This document shows, piece by piece, positions 34,083 through 42,094 of a stretch of 64,000 nt of DNA (position 1 is the stretch's first letter; every line of letters begins with the position of its first letter). The notes under the pieces were generated by a model. It was not told the origin of the DNA. It saw nothing but the letters and a program-made list of their open reading frames with translations, and ran no database searches. The position numbers and the translations under genes are program-made. This DNA comes from JBEPTX01 sp041691795 (GTDB taxonomy: Bacteria > Patescibacteriota > Saccharimonadia > Saccharimonadales > Saccharimonadaceae), in contig JBEPTX010000004.1 of the NCBI GenBank assembly GCA_041691795.1, positions 79,197-143,196 on the forward strand, written 5' to 3'.

Positions 34083-36047
34083 TTATTTTGCTGCTGAATC
34101 ATTCGGTGATTCTGATCCATGTTCAATCTGTAATTCACCGGCTGCTGCAACTGTTGATGGTGGAGCCATGCGCTCGCCCTCGTCCTCTTCTATATATTCT
34201 GTCTGTTCATCGTCGGAAGGTTGTTCTGCGGCAAGTGCCTCATCCTCTGAGGTTGACGGTGATAGTGGGTTATCAAGAGATGAGTAGTCGGGACTCATTT
34301 CGGTAGGAGCAGCGACTTGGGCTATATATTCAGCAGCAGGCAGCGTTTCGGCTGCTGCCATCTGGTTATCTGGAATTCCCATCATGTCAGGCTGACCAAG
34401 TAGATCTTGTTGCGGCGCCTCAAGTATTGTTTGATCAAGTGTGTCATTCATCTGTGAAAGATCTGCGACGTTAGGTGTTGTGGCCATTGGATCGGCGTAG
34501 AGTACATTTTCAGGAGCAGTCATCATTGCATCTGGTTGTTCCTGCGGAAACGGAGGGAGAGATTGTTGAGGCTGCTCAAGACTCGAGTAATTATCAATGG
34601 TCAGTGCTGAGTTAGAAGAGCCATTATCTTGTTGTTTTCGTCGGCGATATAGTAGGAAGAGCCCAAGAAGGATCAGAAGTACCAAGAAACCTCCAACTCC
34701 AATGCCGATTAAAGCAGTGAGCGACATGCCTTGGTTTGCTGTTGCTGGAGCTGCCGTGGCGGGTACGTCAAAGCTAAAATTCTGTTTTTCAGGTGTGCCG
34801 TTATTTTCTGGAATTGTTTTGTTTACTACTGTTAGTTTGACTGTCTTTGACCCGTTAGCAGTTGTAATAACAAGTGTGTAGGTACCGCTTGCAAGTTCAA
34901 GGTTAGCTTTACCTGTCCTGTCTGTACTATAATTTTGTTCACCAATCTTCAATTTTGCTGAGCTCACTGCTTTGTTGTTTTCCGAGACTGTCACGATAAC
35001 AGGAAAGCCCTTTGTCGTGAATGTTCCGGAGTAGGAATCAGTTTTTGTTGCATCCGTTGCGGAGATTGCCGTAATGGTAAAGTAGTACTTTTTTCCTGGG
35101 GTTAAGTCCTTTAAGGCCGCTTCATAACTCCCATCTTGTTGGAGTGTTACAATGCCATTTTTATCTTGTTGCTTTTGTGATGCCCCATAAGTGACAGTTC
35201 CAGTTGCGGCAATATTTGTTTTCCAATCAACTGCAGCGGTATTGTATCCGCGAGTTGTTGACGTATCACTAATCGCAAAAGGCGTCACGGGTGTAGGAGT
35301 AGGTGTCGAAGTAGTGGCGGGTGTTGGTGGCTTTGAGGTTGTTGGTGTCGTGGTTTTTGGTGGTGTTGTCGGTGTTTTACAGTTTGGAGGTGTGCCGGTC
35401 TGTCCGGCAGGACAGGTGGGTGGCGGAAGTGTTTTACAGTTTGGAGGTGTGCCTGATTGTCCTGTTGGACAGGTTGGTGTTGTACAATTTGGTGGTGTTC
35501 CGATTTGCCCGGATGGACAGGTTGGAGGCGCAGTGGTCGAGATTGTGTAAGTTCCTCCTGAAAGGTCAGTAGCCAATATTACACCAAAAGGGTTAGTTTC
35601 AGAGTAAGTGGTATCAGGCGTAAAGCCAACATGGGCGCTTCCATTGGCAAGCGCATGAAAGGTAATCGTCATAATGTGAATTGCACCGTTTGGTTGAGAA
35701 TAGAATTGGTTTTTCTCAGTAAAAGTGACGGTGCCGTTAGTATTGTTCGGTGTTGCAGTATTCTGCCATGTATAGGCACTGCCTGCAGTCGAGACGGAAG
35801 TTACGGATAATAGATTAGCGGGAAAGGTAAGTGTTCCGCTCACTGTATCTGCGGGATAATTATTTGTACCAACGTATCCATTAACGCTGATCGAGAATGT
35901 TGATCCTTTTTCAACACTTTGTGAGCTGGGTGTAATAGAGATTGAGTTAGGTGCGGCGGCAAAGACATCCTGCGCTGGAATAATCGAGACTAACGCAAAA
36001 AGGCTTAAAATCGCCGCTTTAACCCTTGTAGTATTGGTAATTTTCAT
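34083..36047 (-). CDS. Large surface protein with cohesin-like and FN3-like domains, single membrane pass and long inner tail
   Basis: 654 residues. Signal peptide (about 1-30, cleavage after VFAA), a cohesin-like beta domain (about 32-150), three Cys-loop repeats of the form CPxGQxGTPPNC, a Thr/Pro-rich stalk, an FN3-like domain ending about residue 355, and a PEGA-like domain. One membrane helix follows (about 460-485, LTALIGIGVGGFLVLLILLGL) with RRRK on the inner side, and then an acidic Gln/Pro/Glu-rich cytoplasmic tail of roughly 165 residues. The outside part looks adhesive; the long inner tail is unusual for bacteria. ATG at 36047 follows AAGAGA; an earlier frame start overlaps the signal region upstream and is not supported. 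Confidence 0.8.
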   Translation of the reverse strand: MKITNTTRVKAAILSLFALVSIIPAQDVFAAAPNSISITPSSQSVEKGSTFSISVNGYVGTNNYPADTVSGTLTFPANLLSVTSVSTAGSAYTWQNTATPNNTNGTVTFTEKNQFYSQPNGAIHIMTITFHALANGSAHVGFTPDTTYSETNPFGVILATDLSGGTYTISTTAPPTCPSGQIGTPPNCTTPTCPTGQSGTPPNCKTLPPPTCPAGQTGTPPNCKTPTTPPKTTTPTTSKPPTPATTSTPTPTPVTPFAISDTSTTRGYNTAAVDWKTNIAATGTVTYGASQKQQDKNGIVTLQQDGSYEAALKDLTPGKKYYFTITAISATDATKTDSYSGTFTTKGFPVIVTVSENNKAVSSAKLKIGEQNYSTDRTGKANLELASGTYTLVITTANGSKTVKLTVVNKTIPENNGTPEKQNFSFDVPATAAPATANQGMSLTALIGIGVGGFLVLLILLGLFLLYRRRKQQDNGSSNSALTIDNYSSLEQPQQSLPPFPQEQPDAMMTAPENVLYADPMATTPNVADLSQMNDTLDQTILEAPQQDLLGQPDMMGIPDNQMAAAETLPAAEYIAQVAAPTEMSPDYSSLDNPLSPSTSEDEALAAEQPSDDEQTEYIEEDEGERMAPPSTVAAAGELQIEHGSESPNDSAAK

Positions 36048-36147
36048 ATCTCTTTTTTCTGCAGTTTCTATGCATGATTGTAGCATAAGCAGGATCGAAA
36101 ATGAAAGGGTAAAGCAGCATGAATGAGCGTTTTGACAGCCTGGTACG

Positions 36148-36177
36148 AAAAAACGTCATCATCTGATGACGTTTTTT
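36148..36177 (-). terminator. Terminator after tRNA-Asp
   Basis: AAAAAACGTCATCA and TGATGACGTTTTTT are perfect reverse complements separated by two bases; the T run follows on either strand. Confidence 0.88.
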
Positions 36178-36179
36178 CT

Positions 36180-36255
36180 TGGCGGGCTCGACCGGATTTG
36201 AACCGGCGATCTCCTCCGTGACAGGGAGGCGTGATAACCCCTTCACTACGAGCCC
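36180..36255 (-). tRNA. tRNA-Asp (GTC)
   Basis: 76 bases with encoded CCA. Acceptor GGGCTCG/CGAGCCC, D arm GTGA-AGGGGTTA-TCAC, anticodon stem CCTCC/GGAGG with loop CTGTCAC (anticodon GTC), T stem GCCGG/CCGGT, discriminator G. Confidence 0.95.
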
Positions 36256-36347
36256 ATGAAGTTGTTTAGCCGTAAGCTCTAGGTATGATAGCAGTTTTTG
36301 GCCTCTGGTGCAACAGGTGCGAAAACGTTTGTTCACACCATAGAAGG

Positions 36348-36356
36348 TGCTATAAT
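36348..36356 (+). promoter_or_regulatory. Extended -10 box for the tRNA-Thr/tRNA-Gly unit
   Basis: TGcTATAAT, 14 bases before the mature tRNA-Thr 5' end. Confidence 0.6.
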
Positions 36357-36370
36357 TGTCTAGATACCAT

Positions 36371-36446
36371 GCCGCTGTAGCTCAGCTGGTAGAGCGGCGC
36401 TTTCGTAAAGCGTAGGTCAGCGGTTCAAATCCGCTCAGCGGCTCCA
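36371..36446 (+). tRNA. tRNA-Thr (CGT)
   Basis: 76 bases with CCA. Acceptor GCCGCTG/CAGCGGC, anticodon stem GCGCT/AGCGT with loop TTCGTAA (anticodon CGT, reads ACG), T stem AGCGG/CCGCT. The discriminator is T, which matches the TGGA of the T-box leader before thrS. Confidence 0.95.
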
Positions 36447-36457
36447 TGAAGCGACGA

Positions 36458-36532
36458 GCGGGTATCGTATAGTGGTTAATATGCGACCTTCCCAAGGTCG
36501 AGAGCAGAGTTCGATTCTCTGTACCCGCACCA
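36458..36532 (+). tRNA. tRNA-Gly (CCC)
   Basis: 75 bases with CCA. Acceptor GCGGGTA/TACCCGC, anticodon stem CGACC/GGTCG with loop TTCCCAA (anticodon CCC, reads GGG), T stem CAGAG/CTCTG. Only 11 bases after tRNA-Thr, so co-transcribed with it. Confidence 0.94.
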
Positions 36533-36549
36533 GATAAAGAAAAGAAAGT

Positions 36550-36927
36550 ATGAAACCAAATTTTATTGAATCCCTCAAACTACTAGCCAAAGAACGACGC
36601 ATTATTTTCGCGTTAGCTTGTTTGTTTCTTATGATATTTATCTTTAGCCTGTATGTTGGTTTTAATATTCATCAAAATGAGCTCAAATTAGTGACGCATT
36701 ATACGGCCTTTGGTACAACTAATTTCTATCGAGATAAGTGGTACTACCTCCTCAGTTTTGTTGTTTTTGGTATGACAGTCGGGGTGGTCCATACGCTTAT
36801 TGCCATGAAACTCATCGCCCTCAAGGGTGTTGAACTCACCTTATCATTCCTCTGGCTTAGTGTGGTGATTATATTTATTGCTCTGGCAATTACCTATCAA
36901 GTCTTAAAAATCGCTGCGCTCGCGTAG
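36550..36927 (+). CDS. Small membrane protein before the glycosyltransferase
   Basis: 125 residues with three strong membrane helices (about 17-42, 65-92 and 97-122) and a short external loop. I do not recognise the family. It ends five bases before the glycosyltransferase gene, so the two are probably an operon and partners; it might help export or anchor the glycan. SD AAAGAAAG is close to the ATG and the tRNA-Gly lies only 17 bases upstream. Confidence 0.72.
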   Translation: MKPNFIESLKLLAKERRIIFALACLFLMIFIFSLYVGFNIHQNELKLVTHYTAFGTTNFYRDKWYYLLSFVVFGMTVGVVHTLIAMKLIALKGVELTLSFLWLSVVIIFIALAITYQVLKIAALA

Positions 36928-36932
36928 GTATT

Positions 36933-38585
36933 ATGACGGGTAATGATCTAGAAATTCCCCTCGGCAAACGAACAAAAGCTTACCGCTTCTTTGAGATGTT
37001 GCCTGGCTTGCTAAGCTATGGAGCAATCATTTTATTAATTGTTTTATCGATCTTGAATCCCGTCCTTGCAGCCGCCTACTTGATTCTCATTATCATTACG
37101 ACGTTGGTCAAATCTATTGGAATCGCTGTACATACCATGAGTGGTCGTCAGCGACTTGAGGCAGCTCAACGGGTAGATTGGCATCATCGTTTAAGTGATC
37201 TCGAAGATCCAGCCAGTGCGCTTATTCGTTACAAATCTCATCATCAAACAAGTTTTGGCTATGATGTACATCTCGAAAATCTTCATCACATGGCCGAACA
37301 TCCTGATCAGTATCCGCGTCCGTCTCAGCTAATGCAGGCAGTAGTTATTGCAACCTACAACGAATCACTGGACATACTCGAGCCAACCCTTGAATCAATC
37401 GTGGACTCGTCCTATGACAATAAACAGCTAATGATCATCCTAGCTTACGAAGAGCGAGGCGGTGAATCAATTGAAAAGACGGCCCAGTTCCTACAAGAGA
37501 AATTTAAGGACGTCTTTGGGATGTTCGAAATTGTAAAGCATCCTAAGGATTTGGCGGATGAGGTTGTAGGCAAGGGCAGCAATATTACATACGCGGGACA
37601 CTATTTGAAGGCGTTGTGTGATAAACATCATATTGAATATTCTGATGTTATCGTAACAACACTAGATGCAGATAACCGTCCACACCGTACCTACTTTGAC
37701 TACGTTGCTTATGAATATATTATTCATGATAATCGCAAGAAATTGTCGTATCAGCCTATATCACTTTTCTTGAATAATATTTGGGATGCGCCAGCACCGA
37801 TGCGCGTCGTAGCGACGGGTAACTCATTCTGGAATATTATTAGCTCAATGCGTCCTCATACACTGCGCAACTTTGCATCACATTCGCAGCCTCTCAATGC
37901 GCTCGTAGAAATGAATTTTTGGAGCACAAGAACGATCGTCGAAGACGGCCATCAGTACTGGCGTAGCTATTTCCATTTCAATGGTGACTATTCGGTCATA
38001 TCTATTTTTGTTCCAATCTATCAGGACGCAGTGCTGTCTGACACCTACATTCGAACTTTGAAGGCTCAGTTCTTTCAATTACGACGCTGGGCGTATGGTG
38101 CCTCCGACATTGCTTATGTTGCAACTCGAATCTTTACGAAACACCGCGTCGTACCCTTCTGGGAGGCCCTCCCGCGCTTGATACGTCTCATAGATTCTCA
38201 TGTTACACTTGCGGCAGTTGCGATTTTGATCGCGTTTGGTGGCTGGGTTCCACTCCTTATTAATACCCAAGCGGCACACGATATCGCTGCTCATCAATTG
38301 CCCGAAGTCATTAGTGGAGTGCAGCAGGTTGCAATGATCGGAATCTTCATTATGGTCTTCCTAACGTTCAAGATGCTACCACCGCGTCCAGAGCGCTACA
38401 AACGCCGTAGGACGGTCTGGATGCTTCTGCAGTGGGTTTTGATGCCCGTGACTGGTATTCTGTATAGTTCAGCGTCTGCGCTTACGTCACAAACAGCGCT
38501 TTTGACTGGTCACTATTTGGACAAGTTTGATTTCACCGAAAAGGCTACTGTTAAGTCCAAAGAGCAAAACAAAGCCACTAAGTAG
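36933..38585 (+). CDS. Membrane-bound family 2 glycosyltransferase
   Basis: 550 residues: two membrane helices near the N-terminus (about 24-67), a GT-A catalytic domain with VVIATYNESLDI, the D-x-D site TLDADN (Asp245/Asp247), the acceptor motif IVEDGHQYW and QLRRWAYG (Q-x-x-R-W), then about four C-terminal helices. This is the layout of processive synthases such as cellulose and hyaluronan synthase, which polymerise and export a sugar chain. Product is unknown. The start ATG at 36933 has a weak SD (GTAGGT). A strong terminator follows. Confidence 0.85.
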   Translation: MTGNDLEIPLGKRTKAYRFFEMLPGLLSYGAIILLIVLSILNPVLAAAYLILIIITTLVKSIGIAVHTMSGRQRLEAAQRVDWHHRLSDLEDPASALIRYKSHHQTSFGYDVHLENLHHMAEHPDQYPRPSQLMQAVVIATYNESLDILEPTLESIVDSSYDNKQLMIILAYEERGGESIEKTAQFLQEKFKDVFGMFEIVKHPKDLADEVVGKGSNITYAGHYLKALCDKHHIEYSDVIVTTLDADNRPHRTYFDYVAYEYIIHDNRKKLSYQPISLFLNNIWDAPAPMRVVATGNSFWNIISSMRPHTLRNFASHSQPLNALVEMNFWSTRTIVEDGHQYWRSYFHFNGDYSVISIFVPIYQDAVLSDTYIRTLKAQFFQLRRWAYGASDIAYVATRIFTKHRVVPFWEALPRLIRLIDSHVTLAAVAILIAFGGWVPLLINTQAAHDIAAHQLPEVISGVQQVAMIGIFIMVFLTFKMLPPRPERYKRRRTVWMLLQWVLMPVTGILYSSASALTSQTALLTGHYLDKFDFTEKATVKSKEQNKATK

Positions 38586-38608
38586 TGTTCATCTAGGTAT
38601 ACTTTCAT

Positions 38609-38645
38609 AAAATAATCACCTCTATTTTGGAGGTGATTATTTTAT
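38609..38645. terminator. Terminator between the glycosyltransferase and the small minus-strand gene
   Basis: AAAATAATCACCTC (38609-38622) pairs with GAGGTGATTATTTT (38630-38643); A and T runs flank both sides, so it can work in both directions. Confidence 0.88.
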
Positions 38646-38668
38646 TTGTTTATGTTTCGGCTAGTTAA

Positions 38669-38821
38669 CTATTTAATAGGACGCAGCTGTACAGTTTGCT
38701 TCGCTTCGGCCCATGTGCGGTCGTATTCAAAGCCGATGTGGAATTTACCGAGCGCAGATTGGTCTGATAGGGGGTCGTTTGTTGATGGTTTTTTTGTGAC
38801 TTGTTTGTTTTCTTTAGTCAT
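38669..38821 (-). CDS. Small leaderless gene, 50 aa, unknown
   Basis: This short frame encodes a basic N-terminus (MTKENKQVTKKP...) and an amphipathic C-terminal half with FHIGFEYDRTWAEAKQTVQL, ending RPIK. Evidence that it is real: TTGACA (38851-38856), a 17-base spacer and TAATAT (38828-38833) on the minus strand predict transcription to start exactly on the A of the ATG at 38821, and the stop lies just before a terminator. No signal peptide or membrane helix. The longer plus-strand frame over the same bases has no promoter or SD. Function unknown. Confidence 0.68.
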   Translation of the reverse strand: MTKENKQVTKKPSTNDPLSDQSALGKFHIGFEYDRTWAEAKQTVQLRPIK

Positions 38822-38827
38822 ATTCAT

Positions 38828-38856
38828 ATATTAGCATAAGTACTATATTATGTCAA
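38828..38856 (-). promoter_or_regulatory. Consensus promoter of the 50-aa gene
   Basis: TTGACA-N17-TAATAT reading leftward; the predicted start coincides with the ATG. Confidence 0.75.
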
Positions 38857-38952
38857 TCATCCAAAATAAAATAGATATATCATAGATGGTATGTAATCTG
38901 TAAAAATGCTCAAAATAATACGTGGAAAACTAGGTGAAACATGTGGGAAAAC

Positions 38953-38983
38953 AAATAGCACCGATGTTAATCGATGCTATTTT
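38953..38983 (-). terminator. Terminator after tRNA-Val
   Basis: AAATAGCA (38953-38960) pairs with TGCTATTT (38975-38982), with an inner CGAT/ATCG. T-rich on the outgoing minus side. Confidence 0.6.
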
Positions 38984-38993
38984 CATAATTTCC

Positions 38994-39070
38994 TGGTGGG
39001 CGATAGAGGATTTGAACCTCTGACCCCCACAACGTCAATGTGGTGCTCTAGCCAGCTGAGCTAATCGCCC
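38994..39070 (-). tRNA. tRNA-Val (GAC)
   Basis: 77 bases with CCA. Acceptor GGGCGAT/ATCGCCC, D stem GCTC/GAGC, anticodon stem CCACA/TGTGG with loop TTGACGT (anticodon GAC, reads GTC/GTT), T stem AGAGG/CCTCT. Confidence 0.95.
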
Positions 39071-39127
39071 GTATTAGGGTATTGTCCCGAAAGGTACATC
39101 CAATATAGTATCAGATGGGGGTCAACC

Positions 39128-39156
39128 TTGCAATAACTGGGGTGATTGGGTATTAT
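39128..39156 (+). promoter_or_regulatory. thrS promoter
   Basis: TTGCAA (39128-39133), 17-base spacer, TATTAT (39151-39156). RNA start near 39163, giving a leader of about 196 bases. Confidence 0.75.
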
Positions 39157-39162
39157 AAAACT

Positions 39163-39335
39163 AAGCATTGACGCGGAGTAACCGCCCGCCGAGCTTCGTG
39201 GGAATCGTAACGTACGATAACGTGACGAGATAAGGTGCCTGAATATCAGGAAGTCCGGTGGAACCGCCCGTAAAGGGTCCGAGACATGCGATACGTGAAT
39301 TTTACTCTGTTGAATTCATCCATCGCATGTTTTTT
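39163..39335 (+). promoter_or_regulatory. T-box-like tRNA-sensing leader of thrS
   Basis: Visible parts, in order: a distal hairpin ATCGT/ACGAT (39204-39218) enclosed by TTCGT/ACGAG (39195-39199, 39225-39229); a five-pair hairpin CCTGA/TCAGG (39238-39250); GTCCGG (39253-39258), the seven-base T-box bulge TGGAACC (39259-39265), GCCC-gtaaa-GGGT (39266-39278) and the closing CCGAGAC (39279-39285); and a terminator ACATGCGAT (39284-39292) with ATCGCATGT (39322-39330) plus a T run. The antiterminator and terminator share bases 39284-39285. TGGA would pair with the UCCA end of tRNA-Thr, whose discriminator is U here (36443). Uncharged tRNA-Thr should favour readthrough into thrS. A specifier ACC may be at 39181-39183, but I cannot place it firmly. 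Confidence 0.8.
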
Positions 39336-39358
39336 ATTTACTAAAAAGGAGAGCAACT

Positions 39359-41167
39359 ATGGAAAATGAACAGTTACATGCAATGCGACACAGCCTAGCA
39401 CATATTACTGCAGCCGCAGTCAAACGTTTGTGGCCAGAAGCAAAATTTGGTGTTGGACCTGTCATTAGTGATGGTTTCTATTACGATATTGATTTGGGTG
39501 AGACGAAAATCAGCGAACAAGAGTTTGGCAAGATCGAAAAAACGATGCGTCGAATTATTAGCGAGGGCCAGGATTTTGAACGATTTACTATGCCAATTGA
39601 CCAAGCAATTGAATGGGCAAAAGAGAATCATCAGCCGTACAAAGAAGAGCTGTTGAATGACCTAAAACGAAGCGGGACGACTGTCGCCAAGGACCTCAAT
39701 AAAGATGAATTAGGCACAATTACAACAGGTGATGCTGCTGTTGATGAAGTTTCATTCTACAAAAATGGTGACTTCGTCGATCTCTGCCGTGGACCCCATG
39801 TTACCAATACCAAAGAGGTTGGAACGTTTAAATTACAACGAATTGCGGGTGCATATTGGCGTGGTAAAGATGACAACGCTCAAATGCAACGACTCTACGG
39901 TGTGGCATTTACAACGCAAGAAGAACTTGATAAATATCTCGAAAATTTAGAACTTGCAAGACAGAATGATCATAAAAAACTAGGCCGCGAAATGGAACTA
40001 TTTTTCTTCGACGAGACTGCACCAGGCATGGCTTATTGGATGCCTAAAGGTCTTGCGATGAAGAATCTTTTGACACAGTATTGGCGGCAGTATCACAAAG
40101 TTCGTGGGTATCATGAAATTGCTTCGCCGATGCTTAACAAGCAGGCCTTGTTCGAAACTTCAGGCCACTGGGCTCATTATAAAGACGACATGTTCTTATC
40201 TGAGCGCGAAGAAGGCGAATGGTGGGCACTAAAGCCAATGAACTGTCCAAATGCTATGAAATTCTGGGGAGTAAAGCAGCGTAGTTATAAAGATTTACCT
40301 CTTAGGTTCTCGGATACGGATGTACTTCATCGTAATGAGGTGACGGGTGCATTAAACGGCCTGTTGCGTACTCGTACATTCGTACAAGATGATTCACATA
40401 ATTTTGTGAACGAAGACCAGATCAAAGAGGAAGCCGGAAACATTATCAAGATCGTACGTGATTTTTACGGAGTATTTGGTATTGATCAGAACGTTAAGCT
40501 GTACCTCTCTACACGACCGGAAGACGACTTCTTGGGTGATGTAGCAACATGGGACAAGGCGGAGCGAGAACTGAAAGAAGTTCTTGAGTCTAGTGGTTTT
40601 GAGTTTGGTATCAAAGAAGGTGACGGTGCGTTCTATGGTCCAAAAATAGATATTCATTTGAATGATGCTCTTGGACGCGAATGGCAGTGTGGCACAATCC
40701 AGCTTGATTTTCAGCTACCACGTAAGTTTGAGCTTACATATACAGATAAGGATGGTGTGGAACAGACACCAGTTGTTATACACCGTGCAATCTATGGATC
40801 ATTAGAGCGATTTATTGCTGTTATTACCGAACACTTTGGCGGGCGTTATCCATTCTGGTTTGCCCCTGAGCAGGTTCGTATTTTAACTATTAATGATACA
40901 GTCCTTGATTATGTTGCCGAGATCGAGGATATACTTACATCTATCGTTTTGTCTCATCCGGTTAAATATAATGAGCTTCGTTACACGGCGGCTATTCGTA
41001 GTGAATCCCTGGGCAAGAAAATAAGAGAAGCAACACTTCAGAAAGTACCAGTACAACTTGTAGTGGGTAACCAAGATAAAGAAGCTCGCGAGGTTAGTGT
41101 TCGTACCCAATCTGGTGAAGAAAAGGTTGCCTTGGATCAGTTAGTGAGTTATTTACAAGATTTATAG
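39359..41167 (+). CDS. thrS: Threonyl-tRNA synthetase without TGS domain
   Basis: 602 residues of a class II synthetase that charges tRNA-Thr. The protein starts directly in the editing-type N2 domain (MRHSLAHITAAAVKRLWP) and lacks the roughly 60-residue TGS domain present at the N-terminus of E. coli ThrS. The catalytic core carries the zinc Cys in PMNCPNAMK, motif 2 around the HRNEVTGALNGLLRTRTF segment and motif 3 in HRAIYGSLERFIAVI; the anticodon-binding domain occupies the last 100 residues. SD AAGGAGAGCAACT precedes ATG, right after the T-box terminator. Confidence 0.97.
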   Translation: MENEQLHAMRHSLAHITAAAVKRLWPEAKFGVGPVISDGFYYDIDLGETKISEQEFGKIEKTMRRIISEGQDFERFTMPIDQAIEWAKENHQPYKEELLNDLKRSGTTVAKDLNKDELGTITTGDAAVDEVSFYKNGDFVDLCRGPHVTNTKEVGTFKLQRIAGAYWRGKDDNAQMQRLYGVAFTTQEELDKYLENLELARQNDHKKLGREMELFFFDETAPGMAYWMPKGLAMKNLLTQYWRQYHKVRGYHEIASPMLNKQALFETSGHWAHYKDDMFLSEREEGEWWALKPMNCPNAMKFWGVKQRSYKDLPLRFSDTDVLHRNEVTGALNGLLRTRTFVQDDSHNFVNEDQIKEEAGNIIKIVRDFYGVFGIDQNVKLYLSTRPEDDFLGDVATWDKAERELKEVLESSGFEFGIKEGDGAFYGPKIDIHLNDALGREWQCGTIQLDFQLPRKFELTYTDKDGVEQTPVVIHRAIYGSLERFIAVITEHFGGRYPFWFAPEQVRILTINDTVLDYVAEIEDILTSIVLSHPVKYNELRYTAAIRSESLGKKIREATLQKVPVQLVVGNQDKEAREVSVRTQSGEEKVALDQLVSYLQDL

Positions 41168-41169
41168 CT

Positions 41170-41793
41170 ATGGCGCCAAATAATCATTACGATCAAACTA
41201 TAGCCATCGATATAGATGACGTTATTGCCGAGAGTACTAACGCACTTCGTTTGCTGGTGAATGAACGTACGGGTGCTGATCTGACCAGGGAGCATTATAT
41301 GGTAGAGGGTGAGTATCGAGGCTATTATTCGAGAGTCTGGCAAGAACATGGGCTCAGTGACAAAATTAGTTTTGAGCAAGTTGCTGCCGAAATGGCTATC
41401 GATCAGTCACACGTGCCACTCCTTCCGGGTGCAAGCTTTGCTGTTCATGAATTATCCAAGAGGTTCCATATTATTCTTATTACGGCTAGAGATCCAATCT
41501 GGGAAAAGGAAACTCGTAGGTGGTTCAAAGATCATTTTGCGCAAGATGATATCGAAGTTTATTTCATTGGGTATCACAAGACCGATACGTCAAAAACAAA
41601 GGGGCAGCTTTGCCGAGATCTGGGCGCCTCACTTTTGATTGATGATAACCCTGAGCATTGTCAGTCTGTCATTGATGAAGGGATTAAAGCGATATTATTT
41701 GGTGAATATGGCTGGCATACGACAATTCCCAAAGAGGCTATCATCTGTAAAGATTGGCCAGCGGTCATGGAGTATATTAATGACTCAGTCTGA
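41170..41793 (+). CDS. HAD-family 5'-nucleotidase-like protein
   Basis: 207 residues. The N-terminal DIDDVIAE is the nucleophile motif (D-x-D-D), LITARD is motif II and LLIDDNPEHC motif IV of the HAD phosphatase superfamily. Overall layout is close to the NT5C-type deoxynucleotidase/hypothetical group, which dephosphorylates nucleotides. Two bases after thrS; its end overlaps the next gene by 14 bases. Substrate is not determined. Confidence 0.8.
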   Translation: MAPNNHYDQTIAIDIDDVIAESTNALRLLVNERTGADLTREHYMVEGEYRGYYSRVWQEHGLSDKISFEQVAAEMAIDQSHVPLLPGASFAVHELSKRFHIILITARDPIWEKETRRWFKDHFAQDDIEVYFIGYHKTDTSKTKGQLCRDLGASLLIDDNPEHCQSVIDEGIKAILFGEYGWHTTIPKEAIICKDWPAVMEYINDSV

Positions 41794-42094
41794 TAATCTT
41801 CGCCAGAAGGTAGAGGCATTGATGGCTCAGGTGCCATATGGACAAGTAACGACTTACGGTGATTTAGCAGGTCTGGCTGGTCATGCTAACGCAAGTCGAA
41901 TTGTCGGCGGGATTGCACACTACGGTAATCCTGATCTTCCTTGGCATAGGCTCGTTAACCGTTTTGGGGGCTTAGCAGCGGGATATCATGGTGGTCGCGA
42001 GGTTCAGGCGCAGCTACTGGCGCAAGAGGGTATCACATGTACCAATCATATTGTTGATAATTTCAAGGAACTTCGATGGCAGCCAAATCTGTAG
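41780..42094 (+). CDS. Alkyltransferase-like DNA-binding protein (ATL)
   Basis: 104 residues similar to the DNA-binding half of O6-methylguanine-DNA methyltransferase, with VPYGQVTTYGDLAGLAG and NASRIVGG. The active-site PCHR is replaced by PWHR (about residue 54), the mark of ATL proteins, which bind alkylated guanine and hand it to nucleotide excision repair without removing the group. Starts inside the previous gene and ends inside miaA, so translation is coupled. Confidence 0.9.
   Translation: MTQSDNLRQKVEALMAQVPYGQVTTYGDLAGLAGHANASRIVGGIAHYGNPDLPWHRLVNRFGGLAAGYHGGREVQAQLLAQEGITCTNHIVDNFKELRWQPNL

Noticed and set aside
36019..36336. Minus-strand frame of 105 residues over tRNA-Asp
   Set aside because: It covers the tRNA and its terminator and has no SD or promoter of its own.
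38646..38834. Plus-strand frame of 62 residues
   Set aside because: No SD or promoter; the opposite strand holds a better supported 50-residue gene with a consensus promoter.
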